A stretch of 11,602 nucleotides of DNA, from positions 1 through 11,602 of the forward strand of contig CAYMEO010000083.1 in NCBI GenBank assembly GCA_964389705.1. The letters are read 5' to 3'. The translations under genes and the position numbers were made by a program. Positions 1 through 6,547 of this stretch are shown here, one piece after another. This stretch comes from PSLL01 sp964389705. GTDB taxonomy: Bacteria; Desulfobacterota_D; UBA1144; Nemesobacterales; CSP1-2. Position 1 is the stretch's first letter; every line of letters begins with the position of its first letter. A model generated the notes under the pieces. The model was not told the origin of the DNA, made no database searches, and saw nothing but the letters and a program-made list of their open reading frames with translations.

Positions 1-65
1 TGTATGAGCCTTCTGTGGAGTGATTATTATCTCACAATAATGGCTAATTACAAAGTGGCATCAAA

Positions 66-87
66 CCCTTTTTCACATGGAAAAGGG
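66..87 (+). promoter_or_regulatory. Hairpin in the leader of the GT2 gene
   Basis: An 8-bp stem (66-73 with 80-87, one G-U pair) closes a six-base loop CACATG. It is followed by a second possible stem, ACCTA-GCC (88-95) with GGC (101-103) and TAGGT (109-113), interrupted by a five-base bulge. An ATTATT/AATAAT hairpin (23-28/36-41) lies further upstream. No T-tract follows, so this is not an intrinsic terminator. It may be a structured 5' leader of the gene starting at 146, or chance folding in AT-rich DNA. The rest of 1-145 shows no other feature. Confidence 0.3.
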
Positions 88-145
88 ACCTAGCCTATGT
101 GGCAATTTTAGGTTAAAAATTTTCTTGATAAAGAGGTATATTTAA

Positions 146-1723
146 TTGTATAATAAGCACATGAGTATATTAGGATTATTATTTGTATTGCTCCTTCTTA
201 TAACGGTGTTTCTGATAAGAGACGATGTGTTTGGAGGAAAGGTATATATTCCTAGGAAATTAATTAATGTAGTGGCTGAGAGGAGAGGACAGATATTAAA
301 AAATGAGCTTTTCATATCTGCATTAATTTTAATTTTGGTTTTTTTAGCCCTTAGAACGAGTCTGTTTGATAATCTTGAGGTCTATAAATCCCTCGGGTTC
401 TCTTCGGAAGAAGAGAGGATAGTTACGGAGAAGAAAATAAACTCGAATGACGAGGGCGTGCATTTTCTACTCGGAACGATAGTCGGATATGCATTTGATA
501 CGTGGACTGCTGCGCTCGCCATAGGGTGTATGAAAGAGATATGCGATTTTTCTGAGCATTATCGTCACCATAGCATAAATCGGCCACAGATAATACACGA
601 CGGAATCATGGATCCGCTGTTCTGGACGCTCGGAGGATTTGTTGGATATTTCTCTCTTGAGAGGTTTCGTCTCCTACTTAGGAGGAAAAGGAGGGATATA
701 ATCAAACTCTCCAAATTAGAGAAGGCAATGATAAATGGTGTAGGGGCGTTTCATAAAAATCCTGAGAACCCCCTAATATCTGTTGTTATTCCAGCTTTCA
801 ATGAAGAGAAGTTCATAGAAAGGACACTCAAGAGCCTGATGAATCAAGATTTTAAAGATTTTGAGCTGATTGTCGTTGACAACAACTCTCAGGATCAGAC
901 CGGGCAAATAGCCGAGCGTTTTGGGGCAAAGGTAGTCTTTGAACCCAAAGAGGGGGTGGGTTATAGCCGACAGGCTGGATTTATGGCTGCAAAGGCCCCT
1001 ATTATCGCCACTACGGATGCCGATACGATAGTGCCTCCAAACTGGCTTTCTAAGATTTTAAGAGAATTCAACAGTGATCCTGGGCTTGTGGCTTTTGGAG
1101 GATTTCATTCTCTCTACAATGGTCCATTCTTAGCCAGGTTTGCCGTGCGCTATTTGATTTTTATTCCTTGGATATTTGATCGTATTTTCTCAGGCGGATG
1201 GACGCTTTCTGGGGCTAATCTAGCAGTGAGAAAAGAGGCTTTTCTTAAGATAGGAGGATTTAATACAAAACTCAAACTCAGTGAAGATGCCGATCTATCT
1301 CAGCGTCTCAGGAGTGTTGGCAAGGTTAAGCTTGACATGGGATTTCGCGTTGAGACCTCAGGACGGCGTTATGGAAAGGGACTTTTCATTGCTATGGTTC
1401 AGTATTTTCCAAACGGTTTGGCCAGGATATTTTTCAAAAGGCCTGAGAAGTTCGCAAAGCTCCGTCCGATTAGAGAGGAGAAGTTTATCTCTGATAGATA
1501 TTGGCTATTGTGGTTTGCCCTTTGTCTATCGCTTTTTGTTATAATCTTTCCTTTTAAGAATCCGAAGGTCGAAGCAAGGGTAAAGCCGATTAAGGAAAGA
1601 GCAGTGGTGCTTGAAAAGGCCATATCCATAAAGGGGAAAGACTTAATTGAAAAGCTGAAAATTAGAAAACTCCCGAGGTCATCGAGCGGTGAAGAGTATA
1701 AATCCTTTGATTACGAAGCCTAA
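146..1723 (+). CDS. Membrane-anchored family 2 glycosyltransferase with N-terminal membrane domain
   Basis: The 525-residue protein should move a sugar from a nucleotide-sugar donor to an acceptor at the cytoplasmic face of the inner membrane. The GT-A core starts near residue 210 (ISVVIPAFNEE) and shows the donor/metal motif D291-A-D293, a G-A-N segment near 356-358 and the E380-D381 pair expected for the catalytic base. No QxxRW motif is seen, which argues against a processive cellulose- or chitin-type synthase. Predicted helices lie at about 7-25, 54-70, 105-125 and 155-172, and one follows the catalytic core at 451-470. The region 104-170 (H106, LLG, K130-E131, D134, D156, GG) is not part of GT2 and resembles small VanZ/YfiM-like membrane domains. 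The start is TTG at 146 with AGAGGT at 132-137 in good position; ATG at 161 is the alternative, but lies too far from that site. The gene overlaps the downstream deacetylase by 35 bases. Confidence 0.85.
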   Translation: MYNKHMSILGLLFVLLLLITVFLIRDDVFGGKVYIPRKLINVVAERRGQILKNELFISALILILVFLALRTSLFDNLEVYKSLGFSSEEERIVTEKKINSNDEGVHFLLGTIVGYAFDTWTAALAIGCMKEICDFSEHYRHHSINRPQIIHDGIMDPLFWTLGGFVGYFSLERFRLLLRRKRRDIIKLSKLEKAMINGVGAFHKNPENPLISVVIPAFNEEKFIERTLKSLMNQDFKDFELIVVDNNSQDQTGQIAERFGAKVVFEPKEGVGYSRQAGFMAAKAPIIATTDADTIVPPNWLSKILREFNSDPGLVAFGGFHSLYNGPFLARFAVRYLIFIPWIFDRIFSGGWTLSGANLAVRKEAFLKIGGFNTKLKLSEDADLSQRLRSVGKVKLDMGFRVETSGRRYGKGLFIAMVQYFPNGLARIFFKRPEKFAKLRPIREEKFISDRYWLLWFALCLSLFVIIFPFKNPKVEARVKPIKERAVVLEKAISIKGKDLIEKLKIRKLPRSSSGEEYKSFDYEA

Positions 1724-2303
1724 AAAGGTTGCCCTCAGTTTTGACGACGGTCCGAATCCAGAAATAACCCCAAGAGTTTTAGAGACCCTAAGGTACTATG
1801 GGGTAAAGTCTGCCTTTTTTGTCTGTGGTGCTAATGCCCTAAGATATCCACACCTTGTAAGGCAGATAGACAAAGAGGGTCATATAGTGGGGAACCATAC
1901 CTTTTCTCATTCACTTTTCCTGACTCTTAGCGGGCTTGCCTTTGGTGAGACCCTAAGGACTCAGGAAATACTTACTGACATTCTCGGAAAAGATATTAGA
2001 TTTTTTAGGCCTCCGCATGGTCTGGCAAGCCCGTTTTTCCTAAAAAGGCTAAAGGGTCTCGGATTCAAAATCATTCCCTTTGATGTTGTGGCATATGATT
2101 GGAAAAGAAGCACGACTGCAGAGAAGATTATAAAGAGGGTGAAAAAGTCCGTAAAAAGCGGCTCTATTATCGTACTTCACGATGGCGATGAGATAAGAGA
2201 GAAGGCAGAACGTATGGAGATGGTTATGGCCCTTCCCGGTGTAATAGAGTCCCTTTCTGATTCGGGGTTTGAATTTGTCAGGCCTGATGAGCTCATTAAT
2301 TGA
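1689..2303 (+). CDS. Polysaccharide deacetylase, NodB homology domain
   Basis: This 204-residue protein is essentially one NodB domain (carbohydrate esterase family 4), which removes acetyl groups from N-acetylated sugars with a divalent metal. Visible motifs are SFDDGP (S17-P22, with the base and metal-binding aspartates D19-D20), H70-T-F-S-H74 (metal histidines), R107-P-P-H-G111, D137-W138 and L163-H164-D165. The aromatic residue usual in motif 3 (RPPYG) is His here. There is no signal peptide or membrane helix, so it probably works in the cytoplasm on the product of the overlapping glycosyltransferase, as NodB acts after NodC in rhizobia; that parallel is inference. The start is GTG at 1689, supported by GAGGT at 1675-1679 with a nine-base spacer. 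It lies inside the end of the GT2 gene, so the two are co-transcribed and probably translationally coupled. The stop is 5 bases from the end of the convergent gene. Confidence 0.9.
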   Translation: MKSINPLITKPKKVALSFDDGPNPEITPRVLETLRYYGVKSAFFVCGANALRYPHLVRQIDKEGHIVGNHTFSHSLFLTLSGLAFGETLRTQEILTDILGKDIRFFRPPHGLASPFFLKRLKGLGFKIIPFDVVAYDWKRSTTAEKIIKRVKKSVKSGSIIVLHDGDEIREKAERMEMVMALPGVIESLSDSGFEFVRPDELIN

Positions 2304-2308
2304 GGCTT

Positions 2309-2620
2309 CTATGTAACCTCTGATTCGTTTATCTTCTGTGCGGTTCTTTTAGCATCTATCATAGCGTATATCCATAATACCAACCCGGCTATTGTGTATG
2401 CGATTAGGATAAAAAGAGTCGAATTATCTGGTATTGAACCCCTAAGTGCGGTTAGCTTTTCAATAGGTTTGACCAGTAAAAGATTAATAGCCACATTTAG
2501 TACTATAAGAGCTATCCCTTTGGGTATTTGGTTATTGTAGATTTGTCCTAACCCAGGGAATATCGCTGAGAGTATGAATGCAAGCGCGGGTCTTTTTTTC
2601 CCCCTTGATTTATCTTCCAT
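2309..2620 (-). CDS. Small TM2-like membrane protein
   Basis: This is a predicted 103-residue inner-membrane protein with a basic N-terminus (KSRGKKRPALA) and hydrophobic stretches covering most of residues 12-90. The segment LSAIFPGLGQIYNNQIPKG matches the pattern of many small TM2-type membrane proteins (PG-x-G-x-x-Y followed by a basic residue and Gly), and the chain ends with the short polar IDAKRTAQKIN. The function of such proteins is mostly unknown. The chosen ATG at 2620 begins one base after the stop of the PEBP gene, so the two form an operon. A TTG at 2644 would add eight residues but would overlap the upstream gene by 23 bases and has no ribosome-binding site. The ATG has no clear site either; TATAGT lies seven bases before it, though that stretch is also codons of the upstream gene. 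Confidence 0.7.
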   Translation of the reverse strand: MEDKSRGKKRPALAFILSAIFPGLGQIYNNQIPKGIALIVLNVAINLLLVKPIEKLTALRGSIPDNSTLFILIAYTIAGLVLWIYAMIDAKRTAQKINESEVT

Positions 2621-2621
2621 T

Positions 2622-3173
2622 CTATCTACTATATGTCCCAACAAGCTCTGTTTCGGAAATCACATGACCCTTAGCGGCCTTTAGGACCTCTTCTTTTGTG
2701 GCCTTTTCTTTCAGGTTCAGATCCTTAACGTCAAGGGCATAGAGCCTGAATATATATCTGTGTGTCCCCCCGGGCGGACACGGCCCGCTGTATCCGATCC
2801 GTCCAAAGTCGTTTACACCTTGTTTTGAGCCTTCATTGTGGTTTCTTTTTTTTCCTGCCCCTTCGGGAAGGGCTGTTACATTTGCGGGAAGGTCGTAGAG
2901 AACCCAGTGTGTAAATGTTCCTCCCGGGGCGTCCGGGTCTTCTAATATGATTGCATAACTCTTCGTTCCATTTGGGGCTCCGCTCCAGGAAATCGGAGGC
3001 GATGTGTCTTCGCCGTCACATGTGTATTTTCTAGGTATTTTTTCACCGTTCCTAAATGTCGTACTGGTAAGTGATAATAAGGTTGTTTCATCACATTTAG
3101 CACTCTTGGTATTATTCAAGAAGGTAAGGCAGAAAGGAGCTACAATCATCAATAAAAAAAATTTTTTTGCCAT
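2622..3173 (-). CDS. Exported YbhB/YbcL family (PEBP, Raf-kinase-inhibitor-like) protein
   Basis: This 183-residue protein belongs to the phosphatidylethanolamine-binding-protein superfamily. The ligand-pocket signatures are both present: DPDAPGGTFTHWVLYDLP (79-96, with the conserved D79, D81 and H89) and GPCPPGGTHRYIF (130-142), followed by LYALD (144-148). Residues 1-25 (KK, then a hydrophobic run, then TKSA) look like a Sec signal peptide cleaved near A25, so the protein is probably periplasmic; no lipobox is seen. Bacterial YbhB/YbcL proteins have no firmly established general role, and small-ligand binding or enzyme inhibition has been proposed. The start ATG at 3173 lacks a Shine-Dalgarno sequence, but TAGAAT ends exactly six bases before it, which suggests a leaderless message. 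The small membrane-protein gene follows after one base. Confidence 0.92.
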   Translation of the reverse strand: MAKKFFLLMIVAPFCLTFLNNTKSAKCDETTLLSLTSTTFRNGEKIPRKYTCDGEDTSPPISWSGAPNGTKSYAIILEDPDAPGGTFTHWVLYDLPANVTALPEGAGKKRNHNEGSKQGVNDFGRIGYSGPCPPGGTHRYIFRLYALDVKDLNLKEKATKEEVLKAAKGHVISETELVGTYSR

Positions 3174-3179
3174 GGTTCT

Positions 3180-3208
3180 ATTCTATAATATTTTCTTTCC
3201 GATTTAAA
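3180..3208 (-). promoter_or_regulatory. Candidate leaderless promoter of the PEBP gene
   Basis: On the minus strand, TTTAAA (3208-3203) and TAGAAT (3185-3180) are separated by 17 bases. The -10 ends six bases before ATG 3173, placing the transcription start on or next to the start codon. The -35 is weak (4 of 6) and the area is AT-rich, so the -10 carries most of the weight. An overlapping TATTAT just upstream would instead give a leader of a few bases. Confidence 0.35.
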
Positions 3209-3257
3209 TATCTTTCCCGATAAGAGTGTACTTCGATATATACATGTGGTTTTACAC

Positions 3258-3284
3258 TTGCATTTGTATAAATGACGATATACT
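3258..3284 (+). promoter_or_regulatory. Candidate promoter of the 104-residue gene
   Basis: TTGCAT (3258-3263) and TATACT (3279-3284) are separated by 15 bases, and would give a leader of about 20 bases containing the strong GAGGAG site before ATG 3312. The -10 is a good match; the spacer is shorter than ideal. CGATATA occurs at 3234 and again at 3276 over the -10. Confidence 0.3.
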
Positions 3285-3311
3285 CTGATCAAAATTAGAG
3301 AGGAGATCGAT

Positions 3312-3626
3312 ATGACGAAAAAAGAAGAGCTTTTAAGAGAGTTTGAAGATGTCATTAATGAGTTCCTAAGGATTCATGCGAACGAACTGAGGCAATTTGT
3401 TAATTGGGGCAAAATGCCCAATGGAATGCTTTTCGGACAGGCTGATATTAGCTCAAATGACTTTGTTCTAGTTCTCCTCAGGGTGTTTAAGAGCGCCGGG
3501 GCAAGGATAATAGATAGCGGCATCTGGCAGCCATTTCCCAATTTTGCATTCCCTATTAATTTCCCTATGGATAAACTCCACGCTGAGGAAACCGTTGATT
3601 GGAATACCGAATTGGGTGGAAGTTAG
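3312..3626 (+). CDS. Hypothetical small soluble protein
   Basis: I do not recognise this 104-residue protein. The first 30 residues (KKEELLREFEDVINEFLRIHANELRQFV) look like a charged amphipathic helix. The middle and C-terminus are rich in Phe, Trp and Pro (FVLVLLRVF, then WQPFPNFAFPINFP) and end in an acidic stretch. There is no signal peptide, membrane helix, cysteine or nucleotide-binding motif, so a small cytoplasmic domain is likely. That it is real is supported by the excellent ribosome-binding site AGAGGAG at 3299-3305 six bases before the ATG, a plausible upstream promoter, and its position between genes that do not overlap it. It stands alone: the upstream gene is divergent and efp is convergent. 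Confidence 0.65.
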   Translation: MTKKEELLREFEDVINEFLRIHANELRQFVNWGKMPNGMLFGQADISSNDFVLVLLRVFKSAGARIIDSGIWQPFPNFAFPINFPMDKLHAEETVDWNTELGGS

Positions 3627-3643
3627 AGTATAGCATACTTCCA
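3617..3643. terminator. Hairpin between convergent genes (possible weak bidirectional terminator)
   Basis: TGGAAGT (3617-3623) and ACTTCCA (3637-3643) form a perfect 7-bp stem around a 13-base loop, spanning the stop of the 104-residue gene and the gap before the end of efp. Neither strand has a proper U-tract after the stem, so intrinsic termination would be weak. Confidence 0.35.
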
Positions 3644-3653
3644 ATGTATAGGG

Positions 3654-4226
3654 CTATTTCTTCTTTATCCTTTCTATATAGGTTCCTGTTCTTGTATCGA
3701 CCTTTATTCTATCTCCGGTCTCAATAAAAAGTGGTACAGAGATTGTTGCCCCGGTCTCAAGCTTTGCGGGTTTACTTCCGCCAGTGACGGTATCTCCTCT
3801 TACTCCGGGTTCAGTGTCAATTACCTCAAGCTCTACAGTTATGGGAAGTTCGACACCTATCGTTTTGCCTTTGTAAAAAAGAATGGTTACCTCCTCCTGC
3901 TCTTTGAGAAATCTCGCGGCCTCTCCAACCTGATTTTCATTAAAGCCGTATTGCTCATAGGTCTCGGAATCCATGAAGTGGTATCCAATTTCGTCCTTGT
4001 AAAGAAACTGCATCTTCTTTCTTTCAACATCAGGAAGGTTAAATGTTTCACCTGAGCGGAAATTCCTCTCTTGAACGGAACCAGTGATGATGTTCCTGAG
4101 CTTAGTTTTTACCACTGGGCTTCGCTGTGCAATCTTTGAGTGGTGGTATTCAAGAACCTCCCATATTTCTCCCTCGAATTCGATCTTTAGCCCCTTGTAA
4201 AAACGACTCGTATCGGTAACTGCCAT
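3654..4226 (-). CDS. efp: Translation elongation factor P with a non-canonical tip loop
   Basis: This is EF-P, which binds between the P and E sites of the ribosome and relieves stalling at polyproline stretches. The 190-residue length and three-barrel layout (KOW-like domain about 1-64, OB domains about 67-126 and 129-190) are normal, with the family signatures TKLRNIITG (41-49) and the C-terminal stretch GDTVTGGSKPA...SVPLFIETGDRIKVDTRTGTY. The loop that reaches the peptidyl-transferase centre is odd. Aligned without gaps to E. coli EF-P, the usual V-K-P-G-K34-G reads S-K31-I-A-Q34-R35-S-P, so the residue that is normally modified is Gln, with Lys and Arg nearby. The start ATG at 4226 has a near-perfect AAGGAGG (minus strand 4242-4236) nine bases upstream. 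It lies 46 bases after yacG and is probably co-transcribed with it. Confidence 0.97.
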   Translation of the reverse strand: MAVTDTSRFYKGLKIEFEGEIWEVLEYHHSKIAQRSPVVKTKLRNIITGSVQERNFRSGETFNLPDVERKKMQFLYKDEIGYHFMDSETYEQYGFNENQVGEAARFLKEQEEVTILFYKGKTIGVELPITVELEVIDTEPGVRGDTVTGGSKPAKLETGATISVPLFIETGDRIKVDTRTGTYIERIKKK

Positions 4227-4272
4227 TTATCTATGCCTCCTTAAATATGCACGCGGTTCATAAACATCACTG

Positions 4273-4461
4273 TTATTCATTTCCATTTCTGCCATTTATC
4301 TGCTTTTGATTCTCCTCTGATATGGGCTCTTCGGGGATTCTGTACTCCTCTCCTGCCCAAGCGCCTAGGTCTATTAGTTTACATCTTTCTGAACAAAATG
4401 GCTTCCACTTGTTTCCTTCCCAGTTGACTAGCTTCCCGCATCTAGGGCATTTAATCTGCAT
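4273..4461 (-). CDS. yacG: DNA gyrase inhibitor YacG (zinc-binding)
   Basis: This 62-residue protein is the YacG zinc-ribbon protein, which in E. coli binds the GyrB subunit and inhibits gyrase. The four zinc cysteines are C5-x2-C8 and C23-x3-C27 (CPRCGKLVNW and FCSERCKLIDLG), followed by the typical W-A-x-E-x-Y-R-I-P segment (34-43) and a polar tail. The length fits the family. The start ATG at 4461 has no Shine-Dalgarno sequence; a promoter-like pair with its -10 ending nine bases before the ATG suggests a nearly leaderless message. efp follows 46 bases downstream on the same strand. Confidence 0.93.
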   Translation of the reverse strand: MQIKCPRCGKLVNWEGNKWKPFCSERCKLIDLGAWAGEEYRIPEEPISEENQKQINGRNGNE

Positions 4462-4470
4462 TTATTTGAA

Positions 4471-4499
4471 ATTATGGCTGAGACAATGAGATAAATCAA
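4471..4499 (-). promoter_or_regulatory. Candidate near-leaderless promoter of yacG
   Basis: On the minus strand, TTGATT (4499-4494) and CATAAT (4476-4471) are separated by exactly 17 bases. Transcription would begin about one to three bases before ATG 4461, matching the absence of a ribosome-binding site. Confidence 0.4.
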
Positions 4500-4521
4500 G
4501 TAATCCTGTATTCGATTATCG

Positions 4522-4530
4522 ATTATATCA
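4522..4530 (-). promoter_or_regulatory. Alternative extended -10 promoter upstream of yacG-efp
   Basis: On the minus strand, TGATATAAT matches the extended -10 consensus TGnTATAAT exactly, without a good -35. It would give a leader of about 50 bases. A tandem CGATTAT repeat (4513-4526) overlaps its downstream side. The remainder of the 199-base gap (4462-4660) shows no gene or terminator. Confidence 0.4.
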
Positions 4531-4660
4531 TACTAGCTTAGCCAAGTGTTTATATGGGCAGAAAGAAAATTTTTAGATTCTCTCTATGAATTCGTTATTA
4601 TTTGCGGCTGATAGTAATAGATGGTAAGCTCGATTTGAAATCTTTTATAAATATTAAACC

Positions 4661-6511
4661 TTAGGATCTCTTAAACATCTTATCAAGCTCTTCGAAAGTG
4701 AGTTCCCTTGATACAGGTCTTCCGTGTGGGCAGGCATGTGGAAATTCGGTGCAGTCGAGTTCCTGCAGAAGGGCTCTCATCTTCTCATGATTTAGCTCCT
4801 GGCTTGCGCGAACCGAAATGTGGCATGCCATAGTCGCGATTATTTGATCTATGTGCTTGGTTAGGCTCTCTTCTTTTCCCAGTGTTGTAATCTCTCCGAC
4901 CATTTCTTTTAAAAGCTTCTCTATATCACTATTTTTAAGAAGTGCGGGAACTGACCTTATAAGAAAAGAGTCTTTCCCAAACCCTTCAATTTTTATTCCC
5001 AGTGATTCTATTTCTTCCTTGTGCTCCTCTAGGATTTGTGTCTCATCAGAAGATAGCTCAATTGGAAGTGGAAAGAGGAGCTCCTGGATTTCAAATTCTC
5101 TTTTTAGATAGGCGTTCTTTAACCTTTCATAGTTGATTCTTTCATGTGCCGCATGCTGGTCAATAAGAATCATTCCACTTTCCGATGCGCATATTATGTA
5201 GAGTTTTCCCAGTTGCCCGATTACATTCAGCGTAGAGAAAAATCCCGTGTGCTTAATGGGTGCAGGGTGTAGTGTATACTGCGAATCTTGGATTACAGGT
5301 AGGTGAGATGGTTTTGTATTATTTACTTGTATTGCTTGTGCATCTGGAGTTTTTAAGACTATCTCTTTTCCTTGGGGGATCTCGTCATACGAGTGGAAAG
5401 TCGGTATCCGGGCGTTTTGACGAGCTTCAAAAAACCCATCTTTGCTTGTGTAAGTCTTCTCAGAAACCCTGCCTTTTTCAAAAAATCCCTGAACCGCGTT
5501 TTCAACTCTTGCACGGTAGCCATTTATCCAGGGAGCATGGTTTAACATATCTGACATCGCGACTTTTATTAATTCCCCTACAACTCCGGCTCTTCTAAAC
5601 CTGACCTCGTTCTTCGTAGGATGGACGTTCACATCAACCTCTTCGGCCGGGATCTCTATAAGGAGAATTCCTTGCGGGAACCTTCCTTTCTCTATCATTC
5701 TTCCATAGGAGTCAATGAGCATTCTTATAAGAAATTTGTCCTTTACAGAGCGCCGATTTACATATATGAATAGCTTTTGCGTTGTGGTTCTCGTATCTTC
5801 GGGACCACTCACAAAGCCGTGTACTTGAATCCCTTCGGATTCCGATTTTATCTCAAATAGCTTTGTATTGGGAAAAACCTCGGGTAGCCTTTCTACCAAT
5901 GTTTTTCTTTGTATGAGGTGAAGCAGTGTTTTCCCCTCATGTGTGACTTCAAACCCTACATCTGGCCGGACAAGAGCCTCTCTTTGAATAATGTCTAGGA
6001 TGTTTGAAAGTTCTGTTTCTGTGGTTTTCATGAATTTAAGTCTCGGCGGCGTATTGTAGAAGAGGTCTCTTACCTCAACCGTTGTGCCGGGAGGACAACC
6101 GATTTCCTCTACGCTTTTCATGATTCCGCCCTCAATAGAAATCCTCGTGCCTGAGAGCGTATCTTTTGTTTTTGTTGTGAGTCTCAGCCTAGAGACCCCT
6201 GCAATACTAGGAAGCGCCTCTCCACGAAATCCGAGCGTTTTTATGGAAAAGAGATCTTCTACCATCCTGATTTTGCTCGTGGCATGGCGCTCAAGGGAGA
6301 GGAGTGCGTCGTCTTTTGTCATCCCTTCACCGTTATCTAAGACGCTTATGAATTTTTTACCGCCTGCCCTTAACTCTATCTGTATATATGTACTTTGGGC
6401 ATCTAGAGAATTTTCAACGAGTTCCTTCACAACAGAGGCTGGTCTCTCTATAATCTCTCCTGCTGCAATTTTAGAGATGATATTTTCGGGAAGAATCCTG
6501 ATTTTCCCCAT
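4661..6511 (-). CDS. mutL: DNA mismatch repair protein MutL with latent endonuclease motif
   Basis: MutL links MutS mismatch recognition to strand incision. With this start the protein has 616 residues. The N-terminal GHKL ATPase shows IAAGEIIERPASVVKELVEN, then SLDA (catalytic E30, Mg-binding N34), DNGEG near 59-63, ATSK and GFRGEALPSIA near 94-104; the transducer region ends near PTKNEVRF. A variable linker (about 330-420) leads to the dimerisation/nuclease domain with DQHAAHERINYE near 450, a full DQHA(X)2E(X)4E metal site, plus ACHISVRA and CPHGRP. MutL proteins with this set nick DNA themselves and occur in bacteria without MutH. The frame is open to an ATG at 6562, but family N-termini begin close to the residues after ATG 6511, and a promoter-like -10 ends seven bases before 6511, so the shorter start is preferred. 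Neither ATG has a Shine-Dalgarno sequence. Confidence 0.96.
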   Translation of the reverse strand: MGKIRILPENIISKIAAGEIIERPASVVKELVENSLDAQSTYIQIELRAGGKKFISVLDNGEGMTKDDALLSLERHATSKIRMVEDLFSIKTLGFRGEALPSIAGVSRLRLTTKTKDTLSGTRISIEGGIMKSVEEIGCPPGTTVEVRDLFYNTPPRLKFMKTTETELSNILDIIQREALVRPDVGFEVTHEGKTLLHLIQRKTLVERLPEVFPNTKLFEIKSESEGIQVHGFVSGPEDTRTTTQKLFIYVNRRSVKDKFLIRMLIDSYGRMIEKGRFPQGILLIEIPAEEVDVNVHPTKNEVRFRRAGVVGELIKVAMSDMLNHAPWINGYRARVENAVQGFFEKGRVSEKTYTSKDGFFEARQNARIPTFHSYDEIPQGKEIVLKTPDAQAIQVNNTKPSHLPVIQDSQYTLHPAPIKHTGFFSTLNVIGQLGKLYIICASESGMILIDQHAAHERINYERLKNAYLKREFEIQELLFPLPIELSSDETQILEEHKEEIESLGIKIEGFGKDSFLIRSVPALLKNSDIEKLLKEMVGEITTLGKEESLTKHIDQIIATMACHISVRASQELNHEKMRALLQELDCTEFPHACPHGRPVSRELTFEELDKMFKRS

Positions 6512-6518
6512 TAGGGGG

Positions 6519-6547
6519 ATTTTACATAAGGGAGAATACAGAGTCAA
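6519..6547 (-). promoter_or_regulatory. Strong candidate leaderless promoter of mutL
   Basis: On the minus strand, TTGACT (6547-6542, 5 of 6 consensus), a 17-base spacer and TAAAAT (6524-6519, 5 of 6) are followed by CCCCCTA and then ATG 6511. With the usual distance, transcription would start at the A of 6512 or 6511, giving a leader of zero or one base. This lies downstream of ATG 6562, so a message from here could not encode the longer form. Confidence 0.6.

Noticed and set aside
60..115. Possible cyclic-di-GMP (GEMM) riboswitch: AAACC, stem, GGGAC, AGCC, GGC.
   Set aside because: The order recalls the class, but the conserved GCACAGGGCAAACC and GACGCAAAGCC cores and the second receptor half are absent.
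2621..2644. TTG start at 2644 for the small membrane protein.
   Set aside because: Rare start codon, larger overlap with the PEBP gene, no ribosome-binding site, and extra residues without sense for the family.
3149..3355. 68-codon minus-strand frame covering the gap upstream of the PEBP gene.
   Set aside because: It overlaps the starts of two real genes and the promoter region, and its composition is that of non-coding AT-rich DNA.
5260..5598. Open frame of 112 codons on the plus strand inside mutL.
   Set aside because: Low-complexity Leu/Ser composition typical of an antisense shadow.
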